DNA of 64,000 nt from positions 11,260 through 75,259 of the forward strand of contig JAJJPM010000005.1 in the NCBI GenBank assembly GCA_032907525.1. The letters run 5' to 3'. The first letter of the stretch is position 1; every line of letters starts with the position of its first letter. The notes beneath the pieces are model-generated. The model worked only from the letters and a program-made list of their open reading frames with translations, was not told where the DNA came from and did not search any database. This DNA comes from JAHJQQ01 sp032907525 (GTDB taxonomy: Bacteria > Pseudomonadota > Gammaproteobacteria > Thiohalobacterales > Thiohalobacteraceae). The position numbers and the translations under genes were made by a program. Below, in pieces: positions 35,067-43,763 of the stretch.

Positions 35067-35474
35067 ATGACCGACGACTCGAGGTTCGACGAACGCGACG
35101 ACGAGCTGCCCGGACAGGATCTGGCGATCGGCGCCGAAGTGCTGTACCTGATCAATCTTCTGGTACTGCCGTTCTTCGGATTCGTCGGGCTGCTGGTGCT
35201 GTATGCGCGCTTCCGCAGGACGGCGCCGCTGCTGGCGCGCTGCCATCTGGCGCAGACCATGTCCGCGAGCCTGTGGGGCGCGGTCCTGCTGCTGGTGGTC
35301 AATGCACTGATCGTGATCCTGGGCGGTTACGACGCGCCCTACACCTGGGTGGTGCTGGTACTGTACTTCTCCACCTGCCACACGACGCTGGTGATGCTCG
35401 GCGTCGTCGGTCTGGCGAAGGCCATGGCCGGCAAGCAGTACCGCTATCCGCTCATCGGGCGGCCGTGCCTCTGA
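35067..35474 (+). CDS. Tic20/DUF4870-like small membrane protein
   Basis: A 135-residue protein with an acidic N-terminus (MTDDSRFDERDDELPGQDLA) and four hydrophobic stretches. The C-terminal pattern GLAKAMAGKQYRYPLIGRP resembles DUF4870/Tic20-type proteins. GGGGAGAGG precedes the ATG. It follows norE-norF on the same strand and is probably the third gene of that FNR-box operon. Its role is unknown; it may be an assembly or membrane-stabilising factor for the NO reductases. Confidence 0.65.
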   Translation: MTDDSRFDERDDELPGQDLAIGAEVLYLINLLVLPFFGFVGLLVLYARFRRTAPLLARCHLAQTMSASLWGAVLLLVVNALIVILGGYDAPYTWVVLVLYFSTCHTTLVMLGVVGLAKAMAGKQYRYPLIGRPCL

Positions 35475-35504
35475 GGCCGGACCGCGCCTTGCATTCCCGG
35501 CGCC

Positions 35505-36362
35505 TCAGGTACGCCGCATCGTCGCCAGCAATGCCAGCACGACGGCCAGTCCCGACAGGCTGTGGATGACGGCCGCGCCGATCGGCACGCCGCCGCCCGC
35601 CGCGCTCAGACCGATGGCCGCGGCGACCGATGCCGCGACCAGACCGGCCAGTGCCCTCCTCCGACCGCCGCGCGCCGCGAGCGACCGCATTGCGAATCCG
35701 GCCGTCAGCGCCATGCCCAGCAGCCGGTGCAGCCATTGCAGCGTGCCGGTGCCGTCCGCCACGGCCACGTGCCCGGCCGCATCCAGCGCGAGCGGCTCGA
35801 ACCAGTCCAGGCGAAGCGGCGAGTGCGGCGTGCCACACTCGAACAGCGCCGCGCACTCCGCGGCTCCGTAGAAGGCGCTGCTGCCGATGCCGGTCACGAT
35901 GACGGCGGCGGCGAGCGCGAGCAGCGCCAGCGTCGACGCGTGCGACGGGCGGGATGCGGCCGCCGCGGCGCGCCGGCCAAGGAGCCACCACCCGAGCAGT
36001 GCCGCCAGCAGCAGCCCCCCGAGGAAATTGCCCGCCACCACTGCCGGCACGAGCAGCCCGCCCGAGCGCACGCCGAGCGCGGCGAGCGCGCCGGTGATCG
36101 CCAGGATGGCAGCGGCCAGCAGCCTGTCCCGCCGCTGCCGCCACGCGCCGACGACCAGCAGCAGCGCCAGGACGCCGAGCGCGCCGGCGCTCGCGCGATG
36201 CAGCAGCGCGGCAAGAGGAAAGCCCGGCGGTGTGTCGCCGAGCAGGGCGTAGCACTCGGGCCAGGGCGCGCAGCCGAGTCCGCCCTGTGCCAGGCGGATG
36301 TAGGCGCTGACGGCGATCAGCAGCACGGCCAGGGCGAAGGCGAGTGCCGCGAGACGGATCAT
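35505..36362 (-). CDS. ctaA: Heme A synthase (COX15/CtaA family)
   Basis: A 285-residue membrane protein, eight helices. The N-half has YIRLAQGGLGCAPWPECYAL with the Cys pair seen in many CtaA proteins and LLHRASAGALGVLALL (heme-binding His); the C-half repeats the fold (LQWLHRLLGMALTAGF, AVIHSLSGLAVVLAL). It oxidises heme O to heme A. With ctaB at 39773 it completes heme A synthesis beside an NO-reductase-like heme-copper operon, suggesting that enzyme carries heme A. It starts 11 nt after the DUF1566 gene. Confidence 0.88.
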   Translation of the reverse strand: MIRLAALAFALAVLLIAVSAYIRLAQGGLGCAPWPECYALLGDTPPGFPLAALLHRASAGALGVLALLLVVGAWRQRRDRLLAAAILAITGALAALGVRSGGLLVPAVVAGNFLGGLLLAALLGWWLLGRRAAAAASRPSHASTLALLALAAAVIVTGIGSSAFYGAAECAALFECGTPHSPLRLDWFEPLALDAAGHVAVADGTGTLQWLHRLLGMALTAGFAMRSLAARGGRRRALAGLVAASVAAAIGLSAAGGGVPIGAAVIHSLSGLAVVLALLATMRRT

Positions 36363-36373
36363 GCGGTCGCGGT

Positions 36374-37012
36374 TCAGGGCGACGGCGGCAGCAGCGTGCC
36401 GCGCACCAGGCGCACGTATTTCGGCGTGCGCTTCCAGTCGACGCGGTCGTGCGAGAACTCGAAATGCCAGGCCCAGGCCGCGTCGTATTTGAAGGCGTAG
36501 TCGTTGGCCGTCCAGTATTCGCCGATCTGCGTGTCCGGAAAGTACTCGGGATCGATGGTGGGACGTTTGAGCGGCGGCCGCGGATCGCTGATGGTCGCGA
36601 ACTCGTCCTTGCTCGGCATGCGCCAGTCGTTGAAGCCGCACCAGCCCTCGGCGTTGACCGCCTGCACATAGGCGGCGATGTCGCAGTCCGAACCTGTGCA
36701 CCGGCCGCCGTCGGGCGTGCCGCGGTAGTCGTGCGCGCCGTCGTGCTCGTTGTCCGGGGCATACCAGGTGTAGGTATGGCCGACGTGATGGAGTCCCGGC
36801 GCGGCGGTCTTCATCTCCCACACCAGTCCGGTCTTGAGGTCGCGCACGCACTGCCAGGGATCGGCGGCGAAATCGCCGTTGCCCGTGTATGCGGCGCCGG
36901 TCCCGTCCAGGCGCTCGAAGGCGAACGCCGCGGCGGGCGGCTGAGGCGATTCGCAGCCGGTCAGCAGCAGCGCCGAAGCCAGCAACAGTTGTCGAGAGTG
37001 CAGTGCGGTCAC
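36374..37012 (-). CDS. DUF1566 lipoprotein
   Basis: A 212-residue protein with lipobox LLLTGC (Cys about residue 20). The mature region shows the Lcl/DUF1566 pattern DLKTGLVWEMKT, CGFNDWRMPSKDEFATI and EYWTANDYAF...YVRLVRG. It is divergent from the NO-reductase-like operon and just upstream of ctaA, so it may share the 37.0-37.2 kb regulatory region. Function unknown; ligand binding at the cell surface is typical of the fold. Confidence 0.85.
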   Translation of the reverse strand: MTALHSRQLLLASALLLTGCESPQPPAAAFAFERLDGTGAAYTGNGDFAADPWQCVRDLKTGLVWEMKTAAPGLHHVGHTYTWYAPDNEHDGAHDYRGTPDGGRCTGSDCDIAAYVQAVNAEGWCGFNDWRMPSKDEFATISDPRPPLKRPTIDPEYFPDTQIGEYWTANDYAFKYDAAWAWHFEFSHDRVDWKRTPKYVRLVRGTLLPPSP

Positions 37013-37128
37013 GTGGTGCTTCCCCCCGGTCCGTGCCGTGCGACGGCGCCGGCCAATTGAGTATTAGAAATCGCTTAATAACTAATAATTTGCATATATC
37101 AGCCTGTTGATCGATTGGGTTTTTCGCC

Positions 37129-37142
37129 TTGATGCAGATCAA
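37129..37142 (+). promoter_or_regulatory. FNR/DNR-type box of the eNOR-like operon
   Basis: TTGATGCAGATCAA fits TTGAT-N4-ATCAA exactly. A -10-like TATCCT at 37166-37171 is placed about as expected for activation from -41.5. The divergent lipoprotein/ctaA unit could also respond to it. Confidence 0.9.
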
Positions 37143-37223
37143 GTCGCTGAGGCGAGCCGCGTTCCTATCCTGGCTCGGCGTAAATCCCAGTATTGCAGTC
37201 GAGATTTCGGAGGGTGATGTGCC

Positions 37224-37379
37224 ATGACAGATCAAGCCAACGACGAGGCCGACGTCCCGGTCATGCAGAAGGTTCTCGACAACCCCTTTCTGCTGCTGTT
37301 TCTCGGGGTGGTCATGCCGACCGTGTTCTACATCCTGTGGGGCGTGATGGAGATAGTGACCATCCCGATCGCACCGTAA
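37224..37379 (+). CDS. 51-residue single-span membrane subunit of the eNOR-like operon
   Basis: ATG preceded by GGAGG eight bases upstream. The product starts MTDQANDEADVPVMQKVLDN and has one helix (PFLLLFLGVVMPTVFYILWG). It ends 63 nt before the CuA subunit. The ribosome site, coding bias and position directly after the FNR box make it convincing. It looks like a small structural subunit of the heme-copper complex, comparable to the tiny helices of other oxidases; no family name is claimed. Confidence 0.8.
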   Translation: MTDQANDEADVPVMQKVLDNPFLLLFLGVVMPTVFYILWGVMEIVTIPIAP

Positions 37380-37442
37380 CAGCGCCGCCCGCCGCACCAC
37401 AAGACAACAGGCGGACGGCATACCACCAGAGGGGAAGATATC

Positions 37443-37985
37443 ATGAGTTCACTGCAACCACCGGCCCAGCGACTGTGGTGGAAACAGCCGCTCGACCGTG
37501 TCGAGGGCACCTGGATCACGCTGGCGCTGATCTGGTGCCTGATCATGTTCGCGATGATGCCGTTCTGGCATGTCGCCGGCAAACAGAACATCTCCAACGA
37601 GGCCTACCGCACGACGCCGGAGCGGTACTCCGCGAAGGCCCAGGAGATGGTGGACAAGTACACGGTGCGCACCGAGACCGAGCGTGCGATCCCGGTGGTC
37701 CACCCGCCGGCGGACTCCGATGTCTACCTCACCGCGCGGCTGTGGGAATGGTGGCCGCTCCTGGAGCTGGAGCGCGGCAAATCCTACCGCCTGCACCTCT
37801 CCTCCATGGACTGGCAGCACGGCTTCTCGCTGCAGCCGATCAACGTGAACGTGCAGGTGGTTCCCGGCTACGAGATGGTGATGACCGTCACGCCGGATTC
37901 CTCGGGCGAATTCACGATCATCTGCAACGAATACTGCGGCATCGGTCACCACCAGATGCTCGGCAAGATCTACGTCGTTGACTGA
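37443..37985 (+). CDS. CuA-containing subunit II of a heme-copper NO-reductase-like complex
   Basis: A 180-residue membrane-anchored cupredoxin with one N-terminal helix (ITLALIWCLIMFAMMPFW). All CuA ligands are present: H126 (DWQHGFSLQ) and C161, C165, H169, M172 in CNEYCGIGHHQM, with canonical spacing. It would accept electrons from a c-type cytochrome and pass them to subunit I. It lacks the second helix common in aa3 oxidase subunit II. It lies 10 nt before subunit I, in the same operon. Confidence 0.9.
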   Translation: MSSLQPPAQRLWWKQPLDRVEGTWITLALIWCLIMFAMMPFWHVAGKQNISNEAYRTTPERYSAKAQEMVDKYTVRTETERAIPVVHPPADSDVYLTARLWEWWPLLELERGKSYRLHLSSMDWQHGFSLQPINVNVQVVPGYEMVMTVTPDSSGEFTIICNEYCGIGHHQMLGKIYVVD

Positions 37986-37995
37986 GGGGGAGACG

Positions 37996-39696
37996 ATGAC
38001 AACCAACGCACTGTTCAGGACCTGTCCAAGCACGGGCCTGCAATACCACAAGTCCGCCGAGCTGCTCATGAAGGTGAACGCCGTCGCCGGCGTCGTGTTC
38101 CTGCTCATCGGCGGTATCCTCGCGCTGCTGGTGACGCTGACGCGCTGGCCGGCGGTGCATCTGCTTCCGGCCATGGAGTTCTACCAGGCGCTGACGGCGC
38201 ACGGCATCGACATGCTGATCTTCTGGATCATCTTCTTCGAGATCGCCGTGCTGTATTTCTGTTCGTCGACGCTGCTGCGCTGCCGCCTGGCGACACCGCG
38301 CATCGCCTGGCTGGGCTTCGCGCTCATGATCATCGGCGCGGTGGCCACCAATCTGGCGATCCTCAAGGGCGACTCCAGCGTCATGATGACGTCCTATGTG
38401 CCGATGCCGGCCAACCCGAACTTCTACCTCGGGCTGATCCTGTTCGCCGTCGGCGCGCTGATCGGATGCTTCGTGTTCTTCGGCACACTGGTCGTGGCCA
38501 AGGCGGAGCGCACCTTCGAGGGCTCGGTGCCGCTGGTGACCTTCGGCGCGATCACCGCGGCGATCATCGCCGTGTTCACCATCGCCTCGGGCGCGATCAT
38601 CCTGGTCCCGACCTGGCTGTGGTCGATCGGCTACATCAGCCACATCGATCCGCTGATGTACCGCCTGATCTGGTGGGGCCTGGGCCACTCCTCGCAGCAG
38701 ATCAACGTCGCCGCGCACGTGGCGGTCTGGTACGCCATCGCCGCCATCGTGTTCGGGGCGCGGCCGCTGTCGGAGCGCGTCAGCCGTGGCGCCTATCTGC
38801 TGTATATCCTGTTCCTGCAGTTCGCCTCGGCGCATCACCTGCTGGTCGATCCGGGCATCAGCTCGGAGTGGAAGATCTTCAACACCAGCTACGCGATGTA
38901 CCTGGCGGTGCTGGCGAGCATGATCCACGGCCTGACCGTCCCCGGCGCCATCGAGGTCGCGCAGCGCCGCAAGGGCTTCAACAAGGGCCTGTTCGAGTGG
39001 ATCCGCAAGGCGCCCTGGAGCAATCCGGTGTTCTCCGGCATGTTCATGTCGCTGGTGGGCTTCGGCTTCCTCGGCGGCATCTCGGGCGTGGTGATGGGCA
39101 CCGAGCAGATCAACATCATCATCCACAACACCATCTACGTGCCCGGCCACTTCCACGCCACCGTGGTGATCGGTACGACGCTGGCGTTCATGGCGCTGAC
39201 CTACTTCCTGATCCCGACGCTGTTCAAGCGCGAACTGATCATGAAGGGCCTGGCGCGGTGGCAGCCCTATCTGTTCGGGCTGGGCATGGCGGTGTTCACC
39301 CTGGTGATGATGGGCGCAGGCACGCTGGGCGTGTCACGGCGGCACTGGGACATGGCCTTCACGGGCGCGGCGCTCGGCTACGAATATCCGGGCAGCGCCT
39401 ATCTGCTGATGGGCCTGGTCGGGATCAGCGGCGTCATCGCCATCGTCGGCGGCGCGTCCTTCATCCTGATCACCGTGGGGTCGATCCTGTTCGGCAAAAA
39501 GATCGAAGTGCCCGGCTACAGCACGGAGCGCACCGTGGCGGTGCGGGCCACGCCCATCGAGAGTCACGGCAGCGTCGGCGTGGCGGGTTTCGAAGCACCG
39601 GGCACCCTGGCCTTCGCCCTGCTGTTCCTGACCATCTTCGTGGTGTACTACGCCATCAACTGGAAATACCTGGCATCGGTCTGGCCGCTCGGCTGA
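37996..39696 (+). CDS. Heme-copper subunit I, eNOR-like candidate NO reductase
   Basis: A 566-residue, roughly 14-helix protein. Low-spin heme ligand H69 (TAHGIDML) and H387 and catalytic-site His residues H231 (GLGHSSQQINVAAH), H280-H281 (SAHHLLVDPG) and H385 (PGHFHATVV) are all present. Oxidases read GHPEVY at the first site; here it is GHSSQQ, so the cross-linked Tyr is Gln235. Loss of that Tyr with six His kept fits the eNOR type of NO reductase rather than an oxygen reductase. The GGGGGAGA site fixes the start. ctaB, sco and an FNR box support the reading. Confidence 0.8.
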   Translation: MTTNALFRTCPSTGLQYHKSAELLMKVNAVAGVVFLLIGGILALLVTLTRWPAVHLLPAMEFYQALTAHGIDMLIFWIIFFEIAVLYFCSSTLLRCRLATPRIAWLGFALMIIGAVATNLAILKGDSSVMMTSYVPMPANPNFYLGLILFAVGALIGCFVFFGTLVVAKAERTFEGSVPLVTFGAITAAIIAVFTIASGAIILVPTWLWSIGYISHIDPLMYRLIWWGLGHSSQQINVAAHVAVWYAIAAIVFGARPLSERVSRGAYLLYILFLQFASAHHLLVDPGISSEWKIFNTSYAMYLAVLASMIHGLTVPGAIEVAQRRKGFNKGLFEWIRKAPWSNPVFSGMFMSLVGFGFLGGISGVVMGTEQINIIIHNTIYVPGHFHATVVIGTTLAFMALTYFLIPTLFKRELIMKGLARWQPYLFGLGMAVFTLVMMGAGTLGVSRRHWDMAFTGAALGYEYPGSAYLLMGLVGISGVIAIVGGASFILITVGSILFGKKIEVPGYSTERTVAVRATPIESHGSVGVAGFEAPGTLAFALLFLTIFVVYYAINWKYLASVWPLG

Positions 39697-39703
39697 GCGC
39701 CGT

Positions 39704-39732
39704 GCCGCCCCGCGCACGCAGCGCGGGGCGGC
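39704..39732. promoter_or_regulatory. Strong 12-bp hairpin between subunit I and ctaB
   Basis: GCCGCCCCGCGC, loop ACGCA, GCGCGGGGCGGC is a perfect stem with no U-run. It lies within the operon and may protect the upstream mRNA or reduce read-through into ctaB, giving more reductase than assembly enzyme. Confidence 0.7.
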
Positions 39733-39772
39733 GGCCAGCCGCTTCGGTGGATTCTACGAGAGGGCCAACATC

Positions 39773-40693
39773 ATGGGTGCAACGGAATCCGTTCTGCCGC
39801 GTCCCGCGTCCCGTCCAGGCATCTACGCCCTGTGCCGCGCCTTCGGCAACGTCTGCAAGCTGCGCATCGGCTCGACCATCGCCTTCACGGCCCTGGCCGG
39901 CATCGCGGTGACGCCCGGACCGGCACTGGCGGCGTGGCAGATCGTCGTCCTGGGGCTGGCGGTGCTGGTGTCCGCAGCCGCGGCCGGTGGCTTCAATCAA
40001 TATATGGAGCGCGATCTGGATGCGGTGATGCGCCGCACGCGCGACCGTCCCTTCGTCAGTGGTATGTTCACGCACGGCCCGGTCTGGCTGCTGGTGCTGG
40101 CGGGGATGCTGGGCCTGTCGGTCGCGGCCACGGCCTGGGCGACCAATCTCACCGCCGCGCTGTATGTCTTCCTCGGCGCGTTCTTCTACGGCGTCGTCTA
40201 TACCGTCTGGCTCAAGCGCCGCACGCCGATGAACATCGTCATCGGCGGCCTCGCCGGCAGCTTCGCGATCCTGGCCGGCGCCTCGGCGGTGACGCCCGAG
40301 CCGCAGGCGCTGCCGCTGGTGTTCGCGCTGGTGCTGTTCCTGTGGACGCCTTCGCACTTCTGGAGCTTCGCCATCGCCATGCACGAGGACTATGCGCGCG
40401 CACGGGTGCCGATGCTGCCGGTGGTGATCGGCGACCGCGACGCAGCGCGGATCGTGCTGATGAACACCATCATGCTGGTGACCGTCTCGCTCGTGCCGTT
40501 CTGGTTCGGCATGGGCGGCGTGTATCTCGCGGCCGCGCTGGCCGGCGGCGCCCTGTTCCTGCGCGCCAACCTGCGCATGCTGCGCGCGCCCGGCCGTGCG
40601 ACCGCGATGGCCAGCTTCCACGCATCGCTCATGCAGCTCACCCTGGTGCTGAGCGGCGCGATGCTGGATGCGCAGCTGGCAGCGGCCCTTTAA
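39773..40693 (+). CDS. ctaB: Protoheme IX farnesyltransferase (heme O synthase)
   Basis: A 306-residue UbiA-family prenyltransferase with nine helices. First Asp motif NQYMERDLDAVMRRTRDRP, second region YTVWLKRRTPMNIVIGGLAG. It attaches farnesyl to heme B, making heme O, which CtaA converts to heme A. Both genes surround the eNOR-like operon, pointing to heme O or A in that enzyme. Confidence 0.95.
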   Translation: MGATESVLPRPASRPGIYALCRAFGNVCKLRIGSTIAFTALAGIAVTPGPALAAWQIVVLGLAVLVSAAAAGGFNQYMERDLDAVMRRTRDRPFVSGMFTHGPVWLLVLAGMLGLSVAATAWATNLTAALYVFLGAFFYGVVYTVWLKRRTPMNIVIGGLAGSFAILAGASAVTPEPQALPLVFALVLFLWTPSHFWSFAIAMHEDYARARVPMLPVVIGDRDAARIVLMNTIMLVTVSLVPFWFGMGGVYLAAALAGGALFLRANLRMLRAPGRATAMASFHASLMQLTLVLSGAMLDAQLAAAL

Positions 40694-40722
40694 AAGGGCG
40701 GCCGGCCGCCTGGAGTGAATGC

Positions 40723-41556
40723 ATGTCCGCACGCCCGCTACGGCGGCATCTGATATCGGGCGTCGGCGCGCTGCTGCTGGCGGGCGCCGCAGCGGGGGCT
40801 CCTGCCGGCATCGCGCCGCCGCCCCCGGCCGAGCCGGTCTTCGACGGCGATGCCGCCTATGCGCTCAGCCAGCAGGCCGTCGGCCGGCTGGTGGGCGACT
40901 ACCGCTTCACCGCGGCCGACGGACGCGAGGTCTCCCTCGCCGACCTGCGCGGACGGCCGCTGGTGGTGAGTCTGGTCTACACCAGCTGCTATCAGATCTG
41001 CTCCATGACCACCCGCTCGCTGGCCCGGACTGTGCGCGCCGCGCGTGCCGTCCTGGGCGACGAAAGCTTCGCCGTCCTGACCATCGGTTTCGATACGCCG
41101 GTCGACACCCCGGCCGCGATGGCGGCCTTCGCCGTGGAGCAGGGCGTGCGTGAGGCGGACTGGCAGTTCCTCAGCGGGGACGCCGCGACCCTGGCGGCGC
41201 TGACCCGCGATCTGGGCTTCACCTACCAGCGTTCGCCGAAGGGTTTCGACCATCTGCTGCAGACCACTGTGCTGGACGCCGACGGGCGCGTCTACCGCCA
41301 GGTCTACGGCGAAGTCATCGACGCTCCCTGGCTGGTCGAGCCGCTCAAGGAGCTGGTCCTGGGCACGCGCCCGGAGGACGGCGCGCTCGCCCGGATCGTC
41401 AGCCAGGTGCGCATGTACTGCGTCACCTACGACCCGGCCACCGGCACCTACCGCAACGACTATTCGCTGTACATCGGCATGGCGATCGGCGCTGCCATCA
41501 TCGTCGCGGTGGCCGGCTTCCTGGTGCGCGAGGTGCGGCATGCGCGCAGCGTTTGA
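40723..41556 (+). CDS. SCO1/SenC family copper chaperone
   Basis: A 277-residue protein with an N-terminal signal/anchor (HLISGVGALLLAGAAAGAPAG), a thioredoxin-like domain with Cu site YTSCYQICSM (CxxxC) and a later His (KGFDHLLQT), and an unusual C-terminal helix (YIGMAIGAAIIVAVAGFLVR). Sco proteins load CuA, so its client is most likely the subunit II encoded at 37443. GGAG lies ahead of the ATG. Its stop codon overlaps the FNR-type box of the next operon. Confidence 0.9.
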   Translation: MSARPLRRHLISGVGALLLAGAAAGAPAGIAPPPPAEPVFDGDAAYALSQQAVGRLVGDYRFTAADGREVSLADLRGRPLVVSLVYTSCYQICSMTTRSLARTVRAARAVLGDESFAVLTIGFDTPVDTPAAMAAFAVEQGVREADWQFLSGDAATLAALTRDLGFTYQRSPKGFDHLLQTTVLDADGRVYRQVYGEVIDAPWLVEPLKELVLGTRPEDGALARIVSQVRMYCVTYDPATGTYRNDYSLYIGMAIGAAIIVAVAGFLVREVRHARSV

Positions 41557-41566
41557 CGCGCGTCAA
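41553..41566 (+). promoter_or_regulatory. FNR/DNR-like box of the cytochrome b-ferredoxin-MvhD operon
   Basis: TTGACGCGCGTCAA is a perfect dyad of the variant TTGAC-N4-GTCAA. It overlaps the sco stop codon and is followed by AGGC as in other boxes here. TAGCGT at 41590 is a weak -10 candidate at the class II distance. Confidence 0.75.
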
Positions 41567-41646
41567 GGCGGCCCGCCCGTCGGCCGGCCTAGCGTGCAGG
41601 ACCGGAATGCGTCCGGCGCGGACCGGACGGCGGGGGATGCGATCTC

Positions 41647-43200
41647 ATGCTGAAGACCGTACAGGCACTGCCTCGATTCCTGCTCGAGCCGCTGCGGCGC
41701 GCCCTCGGCCCGGCCTTCGGCGCGCAGGAGAATCCCCTGCACTGGCTGGGGGCGCTGACCATCTTCTTCTTCTGGGTGGTGCTGGTCAGCGGCATCTATG
41801 TGTTCGTCCTGTTCGAGACCAGCATCTTCGGCGCCTATCACAGCGTCGAGTACATGACCCGCGAGCAATGGTATCTGGGCGGCGTGATGCGCAGCCTGCA
41901 CCGCTACGCGTCCGATGCCGCCATCGTCACATTGGCGCTGCACATGCTCAGCGAGTTCGCCGCGGGCCGCTACCGGGGTGCGCGCTGGTTCTCCTGGTTC
42001 ACCGGCATTCCGCTGCTGTGGATGGTGTTCCCGCTGGGCATCACCGGCTACTGGCTGGTGTGGGACCAGCTGGCGCAGTACATCGCGCTGGCGACCTCGG
42101 AGCTGCTGGACGCGCTGCCCATCTTCACCGATCCCATGGCGCGCAACTTCCTGACGCCCGACAGTCTGAGCGACCGGTTCTTCACGCTGCTGGCCTTCCT
42201 GCACCTGATCGGCATCCCGATCTTCCTGGTGTTCGGCATCTGGTTCCATCTGCTGCGCCTGAGCCGGCCGCGGGTCAATCCGCCGCTGCGGCTGGCGATC
42301 GGCAGCTTCGCGATGCTGCTGGTATTGTCGCTGCTGCGGCCCGCGGTGAGCCATGCGCCGGCCGATCTCACGGTGGCGCCGCACGATCTCGCCTTCGACT
42401 GGTTCTATCTGCTGCCCTATCCGCTGCTGGACCGCGGCTCGCCGCTGCTGTTCTGGGGGGTGCTGGTCGGCTCCAGCCTGCTGCTGTCGCTGCTGCCCTG
42501 GCTGCCGCCGCTGCGGCGGGCGCCGGCGGCGGTGGTGGATCCGGGCAACTGCAACGGCTGCGGCCGCTGCTTCGCCGACTGCCCGTTCAGCGCGGTCACC
42601 ATGCAGCCGCGCAACGACGGCTCCCGGCACACCGAGATCGCCGTGGTGGATCCGGCACTGTGCACCGCCTGCGGCATCTGTGCCGGCGCCTGCCCGTCGT
42701 CGACGCCGTTCCGCAGCATCGAACAGCTGGTGTCGGGCATCGACATGCCGGCCTTCCCCGTGCGCGACATGCGCAGCGTCAGCCGTGCCGCACTCGAGAC
42801 TCTGCAGGCGCCGCTCAAGGTGCTGGTGTACGGTTGCGAACACGCCGTCGACGTGAAGGCCTGCACCGGTCCGGGGGTCGCGGCCGTCAGTCTCCCCTGC
42901 ACCGGCAATCTGCCGCCGGCCTTCATCGAGTTCGCGCTGCGCCGCGAGGGCGCGGACGGTGTGTTCATCACCGGCTGCGACGTGGGGGACTGCTTCTTCC
43001 GCCAGGGCGCGGCCTGGACCGAGGCGCGCGTCGCCGGCCAGCGCGAACCGCACCTGCGCGGCAATGTGGACGGGCGGCGCGTGCGCATCGCCTGGGGCGC
43101 GGCCGGCGACGCCGCGCGGGTACGGCGCGAACTGGATGCGTTCGTCGAGGAGCTGCGCGGCCTCGACGCCGCCGCGCGGGAGCCGGCCGCGCATGGCTGA
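41647..43200 (+). CDS. Cytochrome b6-type / 2x[4Fe-4S] ferredoxin / MvhD-like fusion protein
   Basis: A 517-residue fusion. Residues 1-260 form a four-helix cytochrome b with two bis-His pairs: LHRYASDAAIVTLALH (H-x13-H) and HLIGIPIFLVFGIWFH (H-x14-H, b6-like spacing). Two [4Fe-4S] sites follow, C302/305/308/312 and C339/342/345/349. The C-terminal 130 residues resemble MvhD/HdrA-associated delta subunits (KVLVYGCEHAVDV, LPCTGNLPPAFIEFAL, GVFITGCDVGDCFF). It may link the quinone pool through two b hemes to iron-sulfur clusters and a partner. It starts an FNR-box operon with two membrane proteins; function not established. Confidence 0.82.
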   Translation: MLKTVQALPRFLLEPLRRALGPAFGAQENPLHWLGALTIFFFWVVLVSGIYVFVLFETSIFGAYHSVEYMTREQWYLGGVMRSLHRYASDAAIVTLALHMLSEFAAGRYRGARWFSWFTGIPLLWMVFPLGITGYWLVWDQLAQYIALATSELLDALPIFTDPMARNFLTPDSLSDRFFTLLAFLHLIGIPIFLVFGIWFHLLRLSRPRVNPPLRLAIGSFAMLLVLSLLRPAVSHAPADLTVAPHDLAFDWFYLLPYPLLDRGSPLLFWGVLVGSSLLLSLLPWLPPLRRAPAAVVDPGNCNGCGRCFADCPFSAVTMQPRNDGSRHTEIAVVDPALCTACGICAGACPSSTPFRSIEQLVSGIDMPAFPVRDMRSVSRAALETLQAPLKVLVYGCEHAVDVKACTGPGVAAVSLPCTGNLPPAFIEFALRREGADGVFITGCDVGDCFFRQGAAWTEARVAGQREPHLRGNVDGRRVRIAWGAAGDAARVRRELDAFVEELRGLDAAAREPAAHG

Positions 43201-43705
43201 GTCGTCGTTCAGCATCGCGCGGTTCGCCGGGCAGTTCGTCGCCTACGCGCTGTTCGCCGCGCTGGTGGGGTATTTCGCCACGGCGCCGGCGTATTCGCCG
43301 CGCGCGACCGACGATGCCGTGGTCACGCTCAGCTTCGCCCATTCCGGCAAACGCGTGGCGGAATGCCGCGAGCGGTCCGCCGAGGAGCTGGCGAAGCTGC
43401 CGCCCAACATGCGCAATCCTCTGGACTGCAGCCGCGAGCGCTCGCCACTGGTGGTCCGCTTCACGGTCGACGGCGAGATACGCTACGATCGTACGCTGCA
43501 GCCGACGGGCTTCTCGAGCGACGGCAATGCCTACGTCTACGACAAGATCCTGCTGCCTCCCGGCCGGCACACCGTCGAGCTCTACCTGAACGACGACATC
43601 CACCGCCCCGGCGGCGTGTACGAGCACAGCGCCGAGGTCGATCTGGAGCCCCATCAGATCCTGGTGATCGATTTCTATCCCAACCGCGGCTTCGTGCTGC
43701 ACTGA
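43193..43705 (+). CDS. Membrane-anchored hypothetical protein of the same operon
   Basis: A 170-residue protein overlapping the fusion gene by 8 nt. One N-terminal helix (FAGQFVAYALFAALVGYFAT) is followed by an extended, beta-rich domain (VVTLSFAHSGKRVAECRERS, VRFTVDGEIRYDRT, LLPPGRHTVELYLNDD, QILVIDFYPNRGFVLH) that looks like an immunoglobulin-like periplasmic sandwich. Two Cys (about residues 58 and 79) could form a disulfide. It may cap or anchor the complex. No named family recognised. Confidence 0.75.
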   Translation: MAESSFSIARFAGQFVAYALFAALVGYFATAPAYSPRATDDAVVTLSFAHSGKRVAECRERSAEELAKLPPNMRNPLDCSRERSPLVVRFTVDGEIRYDRTLQPTGFSSDGNAYVYDKILLPPGRHTVELYLNDDIHRPGGVYEHSAEVDLEPHQILVIDFYPNRGFVLH

Positions 43706-43763
43706 GGCTGCGCCGAGCGCAGGCCCGGCAACGCGCGGCCGTACGCACGACGGGCGACCATCC

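Noticed and set aside
37996..39696. Cytochrome c oxidase subunit I
   Set aside because: The cross-linked Tyr motif is replaced by GHSSQQ, the gene is preceded by an anaerobic FNR box and lies among nor genes, so an NO-reductase-type role is preferred.
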